This document shows positions 12,323 through 22,939 of a stretch of DNA of 64,000 nt, one piece after another. The number at the start of each line of letters is the position of its first letter. Position 1 is the first letter of the stretch. Source of the stretch: Brachionus rotundiformis. Its lineage: Eukaryota; Rotifera; Eurotatoria; Ploima; Brachionidae. The notes below the pieces were generated by a model. The model saw only the letters and a list, made by a program, of their open reading frames with translations, was not told the DNA's origin and did no database searches. The stretch spans positions 4,519,155 through 4,583,154 of the forward strand of contig JAESIW010000200.1 of the NCBI GenBank assembly GCA_016802295.1, written 5' to 3'. The position numbers and the translations under genes were made by a program.

Positions 12323-13455
12323 TTTTAATTTCAATTGTAATTAATCTCTGAAAAATGATTTTTTTAAGATTTTATAGTAATTATTTGGTCGTCTGTTAAG
12401 GAGTTATGTTATATCGAATTATGTAAACATTTTCAAAAAAAAACTCAAAAATGATGCTGCAGTTATTAATTTAAAATTCAAATTAAAATTCTTATGGTGA
12501 TCAAGTTTTTATCTTAATATGAAATTCAAATTTTTTTTAAATTATTTAATAAATAATTTGGCAAGATTTTTTATTTGAATATATTATTTATCATTTAATA
12601 GACTAATTATAAAATAATATATATTTAGTAAATGATTTCAATTTTTTGAATTCCTTAAATCATTATGTAATGAAAATATCGAAGCGAGATAAAAAAATCG
12701 ATATTTTTTAATGTCAATTTGCAAATGGCTTGACCATTTGTTAACTTAAAGAAAAACAAAAATTCTAAAACTTAGGCACTACTTTTTTCTTGAAATCTTC
12801 AAAGGCTTTGTAAATTGTATAAACTATTACACACTCTGTATCACATGTAAACAACTTTTGCACGAGTAAAATAAGCTATGATACAAATTATATCATTCAT
12901 GTATCATCAACAAAATCAAATTTTGTTCGTTCATTATATTTAAAATTTTAATTAGAATTTTAGAAATAGTCATTATTATTATAAAAATTTCCTGCTAAAA
13001 TTTTTCTTAAATAAGGCTTTTTTTACAGATTAATCAATCAAAAGTATTCTGAGATAAAATTCTGTATCAATAGAATCAACAAAGGATTCTTTATAAAAAA
13101 TATCAGAAATTAATCATTCTCATCTGAAAGAAAATCTAAAAATATAATTTTATTTGAAAAATTTCTCAAAACAATTATCCTTCTAGATTCCAAAATAATA
13201 TTTTTTAATTTAAAATTAAAATCCAGCATATTCAGTATATATGACTGGTCAAGACTTAAAATTGAATTAAAACTCAATTCGTCAAAATTGTTAATAATGT
13301 AACACAACAAAACCATTTATTTCTCAGAGGCACTACTTTATCAATTCAATAAGATAGTTTTGAAAAGATAAGCAATGTCTATAAAAAAGGTTCTTTTTTA
13401 AGACTGGCAATTAAATTTTAAAAAAAGAAGTCATTCGAAAGCTATTATTACATTT
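12323..13455. other. AT-rich intergenic, no supported gene
   Basis: Spacer upstream of the R2 gene. A minus-strand 68-codon frame at 13110-13316 begins with ATG, but it has no recognisable content and no splice partners, so it is not called. Confidence 0.5.
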
Positions 13456-13917
13456 TTACACAAGAGCTGGGTTAAAAAATTTAATTTTAGTTATTGCTAA
13501 CTTGGCTTTTAAATTGCGGTTCACTAGCGGAACCTCTCCTTCTCTATAATCGTTGTTAACCATTCGTTGAGAATTGTAAAAATAATCATTTTTATTATCA
13601 AATAAGTAGAAATCAGAATTTTTATTATCGACCTTTTCAGTTTCTTTTTCAAATCATATATTATACAGTTTTGATTGTTTTAAAACAATTTTTCAAAAAG
13701 TCAAATCTTTAAGTTGTATTTTTAATCGAAATCTTCTTAGGTTTTGTAGTTTGCTTTGTGGTTGCTTCATGTCAATAATTTTTGGTGTCTTAAAAAATAC
13801 TTCGTTGGAGATGAACCAAAATCGTATAAATAGATAAGTTGATAACGAAACTAATGAAACATGCCTATCATTCCGAAGTAATTGAGATTTACTAAAAATA
13901 GCAGACAAATTTGACAT
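13456..13917 (-). pseudogene. Unknown reading frame with two in-frame TGA codons
   Basis: From an ATG at 13917 one continuous minus-strand frame runs to TAA at 13456-13458, 154 codons including the final stop, and is interrupted only by TGA at 13693-13695 and 13654-13656. The stretch after the second TGA (FEKETEKVDNKNSDFYLFDN, ending KIKFFNPALV) has strongly coding-like composition despite the AT background. No convincing GT-AG intron removes both stops. It could be a recently dead gene, a readthrough or selenocysteine gene, or part of a gene with missed exons. No homology was recognised. Confidence 0.35.
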
Positions 13918-14850
13918 TAAAAAGCATTAAAAACATTTAAAGATTTTTTAAAACAAATTCTGATATAATTAAGTAATGGCAACTTGATCAATCTTCTTCG
14001 ATCTTTCACATAAATAAATTGACCTTCTTAATTTACGAGTTTTTGCATACTATTATCAGATTGCCAATTGATACAACTTTGTATGTTGCACCATGTAAAA
14101 TTTACAGAACCAGTTTTTAACTTTTTGAAAAAAGTTATCAGCTTTTTTAATGGTTTGTATCGTTCTACTGTATCAAATTTAATAAACCTTATTTCAAGAA
14201 CTATGAAATGTATTGCATGCTAAATATATTAAATAAATTAAATTAGGTAAATATTTACTGATTTCACTAAAATTTTTTCAAGTTTTTAAATTGATTTTTA
14301 ACGAAAAAAATTATTTTTGGACTAAGAAATCGATTAAAGTGCCATGTTTGACTTTTTATTACATGACAAGATTTTCTTAGACGAAAAAAAGTAATAAAAA
14401 ATCCTTGGTTACATTAATAAGATTTATAAAATCAATAATTTAAAATAAAAATCAATCAATAAAGAACTCAGTTGATTTAAATTTCATGTACGAAAAAAAA
14501 TTTGAATTTTTGTTTTTAAGCTATAAATTATAGATTTCTTTTAGAATTTTTATTTTCAAATAAAATACTTTTATTAAGATATAATTTGATTGTTTTTAGC
14601 TAGTCAGAAAATCTTCCTAACTTTCTTAATGAAATAATTCAATGACGCAATTATTATTTAATTGTTAAATATTATTTTTCAATTTTGAAATTTTCTTTAA
14701 AAAACATTTCCGGAAAAAGTAATTGAAGTTTGTTGATATGACAACAAAATTTTCTTATTTAAATAGAAATACTTATCTTTAGAAAGTCTAATATAAAAAA
14801 AAAATTCTATCCTTAATTTTTTAGTTTGAATTGAATAAGGAAAAAAAGCA

Positions 14851-15371
14851 ATGACTACAATAAATTCATCCCAACCTGGATCAAGTGGTGCAACTTTTGT
14901 CAATTTAGAGAATGAATTTTCAGCCGGTTTGTTCGATTGCTGTTCTGATTTTGGAACTTTAGCCTATGCATTTTTTTGTTTTCCATGCTTTCAATGCTCG
15001 GTTTACCAAGATGCAGGAGTATTATCATATTTAAAAATAATCATTTAATTTAAATTTACATAATGAAAATTTAAAAGGAATGTCTTTGTACTCCATTTTT
15101 TTGTCCAGCTTCAGCTTCTTTAAGAACTAAAGTTAGACAAGGATATAGAATTAGAGTAAATTTTTTAAATTAGCCTTTAAAATTATAATAATAATAATTA
15201 ATTTTTTTCAGGGACAAATGTGGAAAGATTATGCCATAATGTACTTGTAAGTTATTTAATAAATTTAAAAATATTATCAAAATTTTATCAAAAATTTTAA
15301 CTAGCTTTGGTTTTTGTGCTTTTTTACAAATTTCAAATGAGCTGAAATTACAAGGAGACGCAAAAAATTAA
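14851..15371 (+). CDS. PLAC8/cornifelin-family small cysteine-rich protein
   Basis: Four exons, 14851-15018, 15078-15155, 15212-15246 and 15305-15371, with introns of 56-59 bp, predict about 116 residues. The core shows the family pattern: GLFDCCSD, then a Cys/Phe-rich patch FFCFPCFQC, then CLCTPFFCP, RTKVRQGYRI, and a final WKDYAIMYFFGFCAFLQISNEL-type helix region. PLAC8-motif proteins are about 100-190 aa and membrane-associated or secreted, with roles from metal handling to growth control. The specific role here is unknown. A paralogue with the same exon structure lies at 19716-20216 on the other strand. An acceptor-like aattttttag is present upstream of the ATG. Confidence 0.85.
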
Positions 15372-15769
15372 AATTAATCATTTTTAGATTTAATTTTATT
15401 TAAAACATTTTTGACCTCGCAAGAGAGAAATTCAAACTAATGATATATAATAAATACAATAAATTGTTTAAATAGAAAAGTTTTTTTTTTTTTGTCATAA
15501 ATTCTTGAGATAACAGTTTTTTATTGAATTTTGAGCTAGAAAATATAATTTAAAAAATTCATTAAAAAAATTACAACTCATTTAATTAAAAACATTTATA
15601 AATAATGCTCAATTGAATTGATTACATTACTAATTTTTACATTAATATTTAAACTTAAAAAATAATTTTTTTTATACATTAAAATAAAAAAGGGAAGTCA
15701 AATTTAAAAAAACCAAAATTCATTCTAAAAAATTAACTCAGTCAAGAACTTCTGTTTGTTTCATCCAGC

Positions 15770-15900
15770 TTGGACATTTATTTAAATATTCGGCAGCATT
15801 TAGAAGAGGCAAAAAGATCATTATAGAACACAGTCCGCTATTCATTAACTACATAGATTTCTAGAAAGCCTTCCAAAGCTATAAATAAAAAGGAAACAGT
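15770..15900 (+). mobile_element. Short LINE reverse-transcriptase remnant
   Basis: A plus frame reads RRGKKIIIEHSPLFINYIDF, a stop, then KAFQS. This matches the conserved RT block in which an FxxFxKAFDS motif precedes the catalytic region. Only this short piece survives. Confidence 0.5.
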
Positions 15901-16439
15901 TTTCTTAGCTTTTATTCAATCTAAAGTATAAATGGAAAATGGCCGTCCTGTGGCCAGTGTAAATATGGAATGTAAATATCTTAATTGTAAATAAATTAGT
16001 TGTAAATGTAATATGTAAATAAAGTTTATTTTTGTGGTTGCGACACCACAAAAGCATACTCAAAAAATTTATGAGCTACAACCCTACAATAAACTTGGTA
16101 GATCTCTGTTTCAAGAAATTTTCGGTTGTCAAAAAATTATAATTCGAGAAATGTGGCTTAACGCAGGTGATCTGATTCAAATAGGAATAAAAATAACAAA
16201 ACTTATTATTTGAAAAACTTGGATACTGAAAAAAGGATTATTTTAATAATCATTTACAAAATTAATAAATAGTGACAACTATATTTAAACAATGATCATT
16301 TTTTATTTATTGGCAACAAATTAACCACATTGAAACAAAAAATTACAAATGTGATCATTTCATTGCGCGTTTAAGTAAGTAATCTTTAATATTTATTGAT
16401 TATTGATTAAGAAGATTTAGTTTCTTTCTATAGCTCTGT

Positions 16440-17130
16440 AGAATTAACGATATTGCAATGAACATTCCACTAGAAAAAAAGCGGCGTCCTAGTCGCTGAA
16501 AAGAAACGATTTCCGCTTTAATTCGCCAGCCTAGCAAAACCAAATGATTAACCTCTTCGGTATTAGTAGCGCCGAAGAGTCAGATTCAGATTCAATGGTT
16601 ATTGAGTCACCCTATAACTTTTGAGTCTGAGTAAAACTATAGCAACAGCTAGGCTACCTGTTACCAAGAAAAAAAGAGTAGAAGTAGAAACGACCTATTT
16701 GTTTTTGTTATTTTATTTCACATCGAACAGTACAATTTTGTTCTTTTTGTATAAATTTTGTTTTTAAAATTGCATAAAAATAACATAAGTGATTATTATA
16801 TCAGGCTCGAATTAATTCGAGATAAAAAGATACTCCCTTCAAAAATTCAAACGCTGGGGAATATAACTAAACACTTGGTAAGCACCAAAAGTTCTACAAT
16901 GGGAACACATAAAGACTTAAGAGGGGACGAGATAAAGCCATCTACATTTTAAAAAATGTTTAAGCTGTGTAATGTTTAGTAAAAGCTACTCTGACGGAAA
17001 CGAAATTGAAAGACTCTCCGACTGGATGCTTATTGAGATTTCTTCCAATACATTGGATTGAGGAAGAAATAAATGAAATCGTGACAATGCACACAAGGAT
17101 GAGGGAAATAAGGAAAGAGAAAAAAGTAGC
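16440..17130 (+). mobile_element. Decayed DNA-transposon debris (possibly hAT)
   Basis: Less AT-rich than its surroundings, with short coding-like pieces in different frames. One piece near 16457 reads NIPLEKKRRPS, a basic motif seen near the N-terminus of some hAT transposases. Near 17000-17125 another frame reads LRFLPIHWIEEEINEIVTMH. None forms an intact ORF. The family call is tentative. Confidence 0.35.
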
Positions 17131-17289
17131 TATATGATATGATAGATATAAATCAACATTTTTGCATTAATACATAAAAAAATATAAATGTAAATTTTTT
17201 AAAAGTATTCGAAAAATTAATATTCGATATGTTGATTGAGTATTTAACAATCAAATTTTTTAAATAATTTTCTTTTTTGGAAACCTTAC

Positions 17290-17350
17290 AATTTCAAAAA
17301 AGTTTCTTAATTAATTTAAGTAAAATTAAGTAAGAAACTTTTTTGAAATT
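17290..17350. repeat. Perfect 20-bp inverted repeat (hairpin)
   Basis: 17290-17309 is the exact reverse complement of 17331-17350, with a 21-nt AT-rich loop. It could be a small MITE remnant or form an RNA hairpin. No target-site duplication was identified. Confidence 0.8.
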
Positions 17351-18391
17351 TCAATTTTTTCTAATCCAAACAATAAATAACTGAAAATAAAATATAATGA
17401 AAAAATTCTAAAAAAAATTTAAAACTTATGAGATTAATAAGGACATAATTATTTACAAAATATATAAATAAAAATTTAATTAACCATAAATAGAAGCACT
17501 TTCAAGCAAAATTTATTTTAAAATCGAATTCTTAAAAAATCATTAAAAAATGATTTTTAAAAAAAACTCGGTAATCAACAATACTTTTTTTATGATAAAA
17601 TTAACTTTTTGGTCAATTTATTCCCGATTTGAGTTTTGCTTAGAATTTGGTCCAATTTTTTGCAAGAAAATTTACATAAGCCTAATCAAAAATCGAATCA
17701 AAGAAAATCTGAGTAAAAACTTGATATCTATTATACTAATTAGGCATTACGAATCTACAAATTTTACTATACGCAACATAAAAATTTCAACAAATCGATG
17801 ATTTAGTTGAACGTTTAGTTAAAAGCGAGCAGATAAAATTCAAATATTTCAACATATGTTCTTTGTCAGTTATCTAAAGTTTTTCTAAAATTTTCTTAGT
17901 CACAAACTTTTCAAATCAGAATTTCTAATTCTCTTATCATTCGACTAAATTTTCATTGATTTCACATTCAATAAAGAATAAAGTAATAACTTACTTTCAA
18001 ATATATATTTTTAGAAAGGTTTAAAAAAACAACTTTAGCCATGATTATTTATTTATTTATTTAAGTTGTGCTTTATTACAGAATCAAGGATCAAACTTTG
18101 CTAATTCTTTAAAAGGCAAGCTATCCGTTGATTAATTAAATTTGAATACTTGGTTCTATATCATATCCATAATTACAATCATCTTTTCTCTACTAATTTT
18201 AACAACTTGCATAAACTAGAATTTCAATATTAAAAGTTGAATATTATTTAAAATTCCTCAACTTTATTATTACATGTATTAATTGGAAAAAAAAAAGATA
18301 ATAAATATGAAACGTTGGTAATTAATTCTATTCTTTTAAAAATTGGCTCTTATTAAAACTGATCTATTTTAAATTTTTTTATTAGAAATAG

Positions 18392-19343
18392 ATGCAAGAC
18401 ATTGGGAAAAAAATTCTTTTCTACATTGATAAAATAGAAAATAATACAATTTATATAACTGAAATTTTGCAGACTACGAATAAAACAATTAGGAAAAATT
18501 CGGAATTTTTATCAAATCTGGCCGACAATTTGGACAATTCCAACCTTCTTGCTTCTCAAACAACAAACACTGAAGCATTAGATTATGATAGCTCAGGAGC
18601 GGCAAAATATATTATAGTCGTTGTTCTATTATATGGTTTTGGAATAATTTTCTTCATAGGTTCGCAAGTTAGATCAACTCAGAAGTACTCGGACGAAGTT
18701 GATGGAGTAAATGCAGAGAAGGTCCTTAAATCAATGGATACCGTTATTTTTACCAAGGAAGTATTAGGTTGGTTTAAAAATAATTTTTGGATATAATTTT
18801 ACCAATTTAACCATTAGAAAAGCTGTCTGATAAAGCGCTCAGAGAAAAAGCTTGGAAAATATACCTAACAGATTCCACATGTCCTGAGAAAAAAGGCGAT
18901 CTTGGTCCAGAAGTCAAGAAACTATTGAGCACTGATAGCACCAAAGAGTTAAGCAAAGAAATAATGAATAGTGTTGATCGGAAACTTAAGATTCTTAACG
19001 CGGAGGAAAAAGATACTGTGGAAACAGTAAAAGAAATTAATTCGAAAGATAGTTTCAAAAACAATTTCCAAAAGAAAAATTTCGCGGAAAAAACAATGTA
19101 AGTTTGGATGAAAATTAGACTAGTTGTTTTTATTAGAATTTTATTAGAAAGATTAAACAAAATAATGCTCCAAAACTTATTTTACAAACAGATGCTGAAG
19201 GTCTAGAAAAGCTGAAAGAAATGAAAACCAAAAATAAAAATAATGAGTTTTTGCAAGATGATAAAAACACATCTTATATTGTTGAATCTGAAAGCGCGAC
19301 ATTTGACTTATTAGAAATTTCAGAGAAAATAACTTCAGTGTAA
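18392..19343 (+). CDS. Unknown single-pass membrane protein
   Basis: Three exons, 18392-18767, 18818-19097 and 19148-19343, split by two 50-bp GT-AG introns, predict about 283 residues. Residues 1-69 are hydrophilic with two sequons (NNT near 18, NKT near 31) and no signal peptide. A single TM segment lies at about 70-91 (AKYIIVVVLLYGFGIIFFIG). The remaining 190 residues are charged and likely cytosolic, with lysine/glutamate-rich stretches. This suggests a signal-anchor protein with the short N-terminus outside, reminiscent in layout only of KCNE-type or other small bitopic proteins. No family was recognised. An acceptor-like tttttattag precedes the ATG by 6 nt. Confidence 0.65.
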
Positions 19344-19715
19344 ATAGATAACTAGCTAATGATATATATTTTTTTTATATTCAGAAATTAATTTTTTATT
19401 TAATTATCAATGCAATTAAAATAAAATTTTTTAATTGAAAAATTGATTTAATATTTCAACAAAGTCAAAATTAAATTGAAATAGAATAAATTTTCTTTAA
19501 AAAAAAACATTTTTCAGTATTACAAATTATTATTGATTGTTTTTAAATTATTTTCGATTAAATTTTAAGATACATCAACATTTAATTTTAATTTTTTTGT
19601 CAGGAATATAAACTATATATATATTTTCATATCTTTATTAAAATAACTCTCTCTTTCGAGATCAAATTATAGTTTTTAATATAGTTTTAAAATTAAATAA
19701 TTATTGTTTAGTAAA

Positions 19716-20216
19716 TCATTGACTATCTCCTCGTGCTTTAATTTCACTATCAATTTGAATCATAACGCAAAATGCACATCTATTTAAACCATAAGTAAGA
19801 TATGATAATAAGAAAAAATTAAAGGTCTTACAAATTCGTAACTAAGCAATCTTTCCACATTTGACCCTAAATATCAAAATTTAAAAAAAAAAACAAGTTT
19901 TAATTAAAAAAATTACTCGAATTCTGTATGCTTGTCTGACTTTTGATCTAAGAAACAAAACTGAATGTGGACAAAATAATGGAGTACATAAGCATTCCTT
20001 TTTAGTTTATTTATTAAAAGTCGTTTGAATTATTTTTGAAAAAATTACTCCAGCATCTTTGTAGACACCGCATACAAAACATGGAAAACAGAAAAATGCA
20101 AAAAGGCAATTCTTACAGTCGCTACAGCAATCACACAAACCTGCCGAAAATTCATTTTCTAAAGGATTGAATGTAGGCGCTCGGCCCGAAGTCGGTTGCC
20201 TTGTAATGTTGGACAT
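19716..20216 (-). CDS. PLAC8/cornifelin-family small cysteine-rich protein
   Basis: Four exons on the minus strand, 20216-20049, 19997-19917, 19866-19832 and 19779-19716, predict about 115 residues. Conserved landmarks are NEFSAGLCDCCSD, FFCFPCFVCGVYKDAG, CLCTPLFCP, SKVRQAYRIR, GQMWKD, and the ending CAFCVMIQIDSEIKARGDSQ, which matches typical metazoan cornifelin/PLAC8 proteins better than its neighbour at 14851. Intron phases and positions equal those of that paralogue, so the pair arose by duplication, probably with inversion. Molecular role unknown. An acceptor-like tttcatttag lies upstream of the ATG. Confidence 0.9.
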
Positions 20217-22800
20217 TCTTTCAAAATTTTATTTCAAACTAAATGAAAATCAAATGAAAATTTTAAATTTATTTATAGGAATTATTTGTATATTTTTATT
20301 GTTTGTAAATGAAACAAAACAATAAAGTTGTTATATCAACATCATTATTTTTATTGGAATAAATTTAATTTTTAGAATAAAAACCACTATCCGATTTGAA
20401 TAATATACCTGGTTTCTAAGATAAGCTTATGTCATAAAATAAATATAATATATTGTTTAATAAGTTTTTTTCCGATTTCCTACTGAAAAATATCCAAATT
20501 TTACCTGATTTTTTATGACATCATATTTAATTTTTTTGTAGTTATTTTTAAAAAATTTTTAGAATCAAGTTTTTCTAAAACAGGAAGTTGATTATTCCAA
20601 CAGAGCTTTACTTTTAAACAATGCATGTGAGATAAATTTCTTTCTTGCTAGTTGTTTGTAATCTTATTCATATATTAATTTATCAAATTTTTAGTACCGG
20701 ACTAAAATATATCAATTACACTTTTTCAATGAGAATTTAAAATAAAATACAAAAATACAATATCTAGTATGCGAAATAAACACATACTATTGAGTTAATT
20801 TGAAACTGTCAATGATAAATTTTTGAATAAATAAGGATTATTAAATAACAAAAATAAAATATATCGCACCCATGATATTTAAACCTTAAAAACATTTTAG
20901 ATGCTATTCTAATAAAAAAATTCAGTTAATAAACTAATAATTTCAGGATCAGCATTGAGATTATAAAATTTATTTAAGGTTTTTGTTCGACGCTATTAAC
21001 ATTTATAAATATAAGTTAGTTATTTGGTATTTCTTTAATGTTATCTAAGTGGTCGAAATTTTTTTATTGATCTATTTTTTTGGTCAATAAACAGGTTAGA
21101 ATCATGAACTCAAAGTTGAAAAACCATACCTGTTTATTCAATTAAATAATATATGATAAAATGATTAAGCATTTTCTGAGCCTTAGGAATTAATATTTGT
21201 CAGAAACTGTGATAAAGCTAATTATTTAGGGAAAAAAGCAAATTTTATTTTATCAAAGATTTAAATATTTAATTATGATTAAAAATATATATTTAAAAAA
21301 AATCCTATGAAAATATTCAAATTATGTTGATTTTTCTTATTTTAAGATTTCAATTAATTTTAAAAATTTTAAATATTAAAATTATTTATATTAGGCTTAG
21401 AAATTTTCCCTCGAGACACTAATTATTTTTTGAGTTAGTGAAACCTAAAATTTAATAAATTATCTGAATAAAATTTTTGCATTTTTAACAATAAGAATTG
21501 GGTGACAACATTGATTGATTTTCAAAAAACCTTAACTAGATTGTGTAAATTATTGAACCTTTATCACTTTTGTTCATTATTATAATCTAGAACCCAGAGA
21601 CCCTAAAGGTTAAAATAAAATTATATTACCATTTGATATGTCTATTTAAAAAAAAAACATTTTAAATAAAAATTTCTAATTAATATATTTTTGCATAATT
21701 AGAATTGTTATTTTAATTAATGGACATTTTGGATCATTGAGGAAAAAATCAAAATTTTAACAAAAAAAGTCCTTGTATCTAATGTTTATAGTCTATATAT
21801 TTCACATAATTAAACTTTCCTTCTCATATTAATTTTAATTGAGTTTTGGTTTATTTTGACAAGGCTAGTAGTAGAGCTGAGTCTATACATTCATTCATCA
21901 GTTTATCTATTTGAGCTTATCTATAAACCTAGTATGAAAATATAAACAAAATATCAATGATATACATCGGGGATTAGGGATTAATTTTTCGTCTCGGCTT
22001 AAAATTAAAGTTTCTTTGTAAAATTAATCTACGAATTGTGCCACTAATTCCCTTTTAACTCAAACAATCAACATTTACTTGATCTAAACATTCATCACTT
22101 CAGCTTAGTCAATGTGAACCGTAAACAAAGTGTTCTAAAAAATGACCAAAAATCAACGACCCAATTTGATCGGTTGTGACCGTGTTTGCAAAAGGCATGA
22201 AAGACTCTAAGCATTGATACTAAAATAAAAATATTTATATTTATTCGACTCAGCTTTTTAGATGGGACGACATTGTTTATTCTCATTGACCAAAGCTCAA
22301 CAATGTCCTCCTAAAATTGTGATCATGTTGGCTTCTATTGAGAGATTTTTTATTTTTGTATTAAAAAATTGTAAACCAATTTGATAAGTATCTTATTCTA
22401 GCATAAATTGTTCATGAATGAGAAAACTAGGCGCCATAAAATTAGCTTTTTGTTAACAAAAGAGCGCTTTGAATGCAATTATAAATGTGTCTATTCGTTT
22501 GAATTTTTAAATTTAGCTCGGCTCCTAGTTAATTGAATAGGGTTTATCTCTTAGTCGGCTTTATGCTAATTTATGATGGCCTAAAAGGCGCTCTGAGTGA
22601 GATAAACAGAGCGCTCTTAATTGGAAGCCAAAATTTGAACGTAATTTTCAAATATTCTCATTTAAATTTTATTTGAATTGGATTAGGAAATTCTAAAGGC
22701 CATAAATGTTTCGAATAGTTTCGAGGATTTGAATTATAAGCCATTGTGATCTAATGCCCATTTAGTTTAGATATGTTTTTAATGAAACGAAGCTATTCGA
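20217..22800. other. AT-rich intergenic, no gene recognised
   Basis: Long spacer with stops in all frames. A short hairpin near 22590 has 8-bp arms, gcgctctg and cagagcgc. Shortly before the next gene an ATG at about 22848 opens MSQEALDQIRDKN with a possible GTATGC donor, but its phase does not fit the following exon. Confidence 0.5.
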
Positions 22801-22939
22801 GCTAGGAAATAGTTTTCTTTGGAAAAGACTGAGCCAAATTGGTTAAGATGAGTCAAGAGGCGCTTGATCAAATTAGAGACAAGAATGGTATGCATGCTCA
22901 TTAGATAAATGGGCTCGAATTTGATTTTTGTATTGTAAG

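Noticed and set aside
13110..13316. Minus-strand 68-codon frame
   Set aside because: No recognisable sequence, no splice partners, high AT codons only; could be chance.
13654..13695. Reassignment of TGA in the nuclear code
   Set aside because: Other genes here use TGA as a normal stop (for example the 19716 PLAC8 gene and the NDUFA12-like copy 2), so a genome-wide code change is excluded.
22848..22888. Possible first exon MSQEALDQIRDKN for the 22.9-kb gene
   Set aside because: The following 50-bp intron is attractive, but the splice phase runs into a stop in the next exon.
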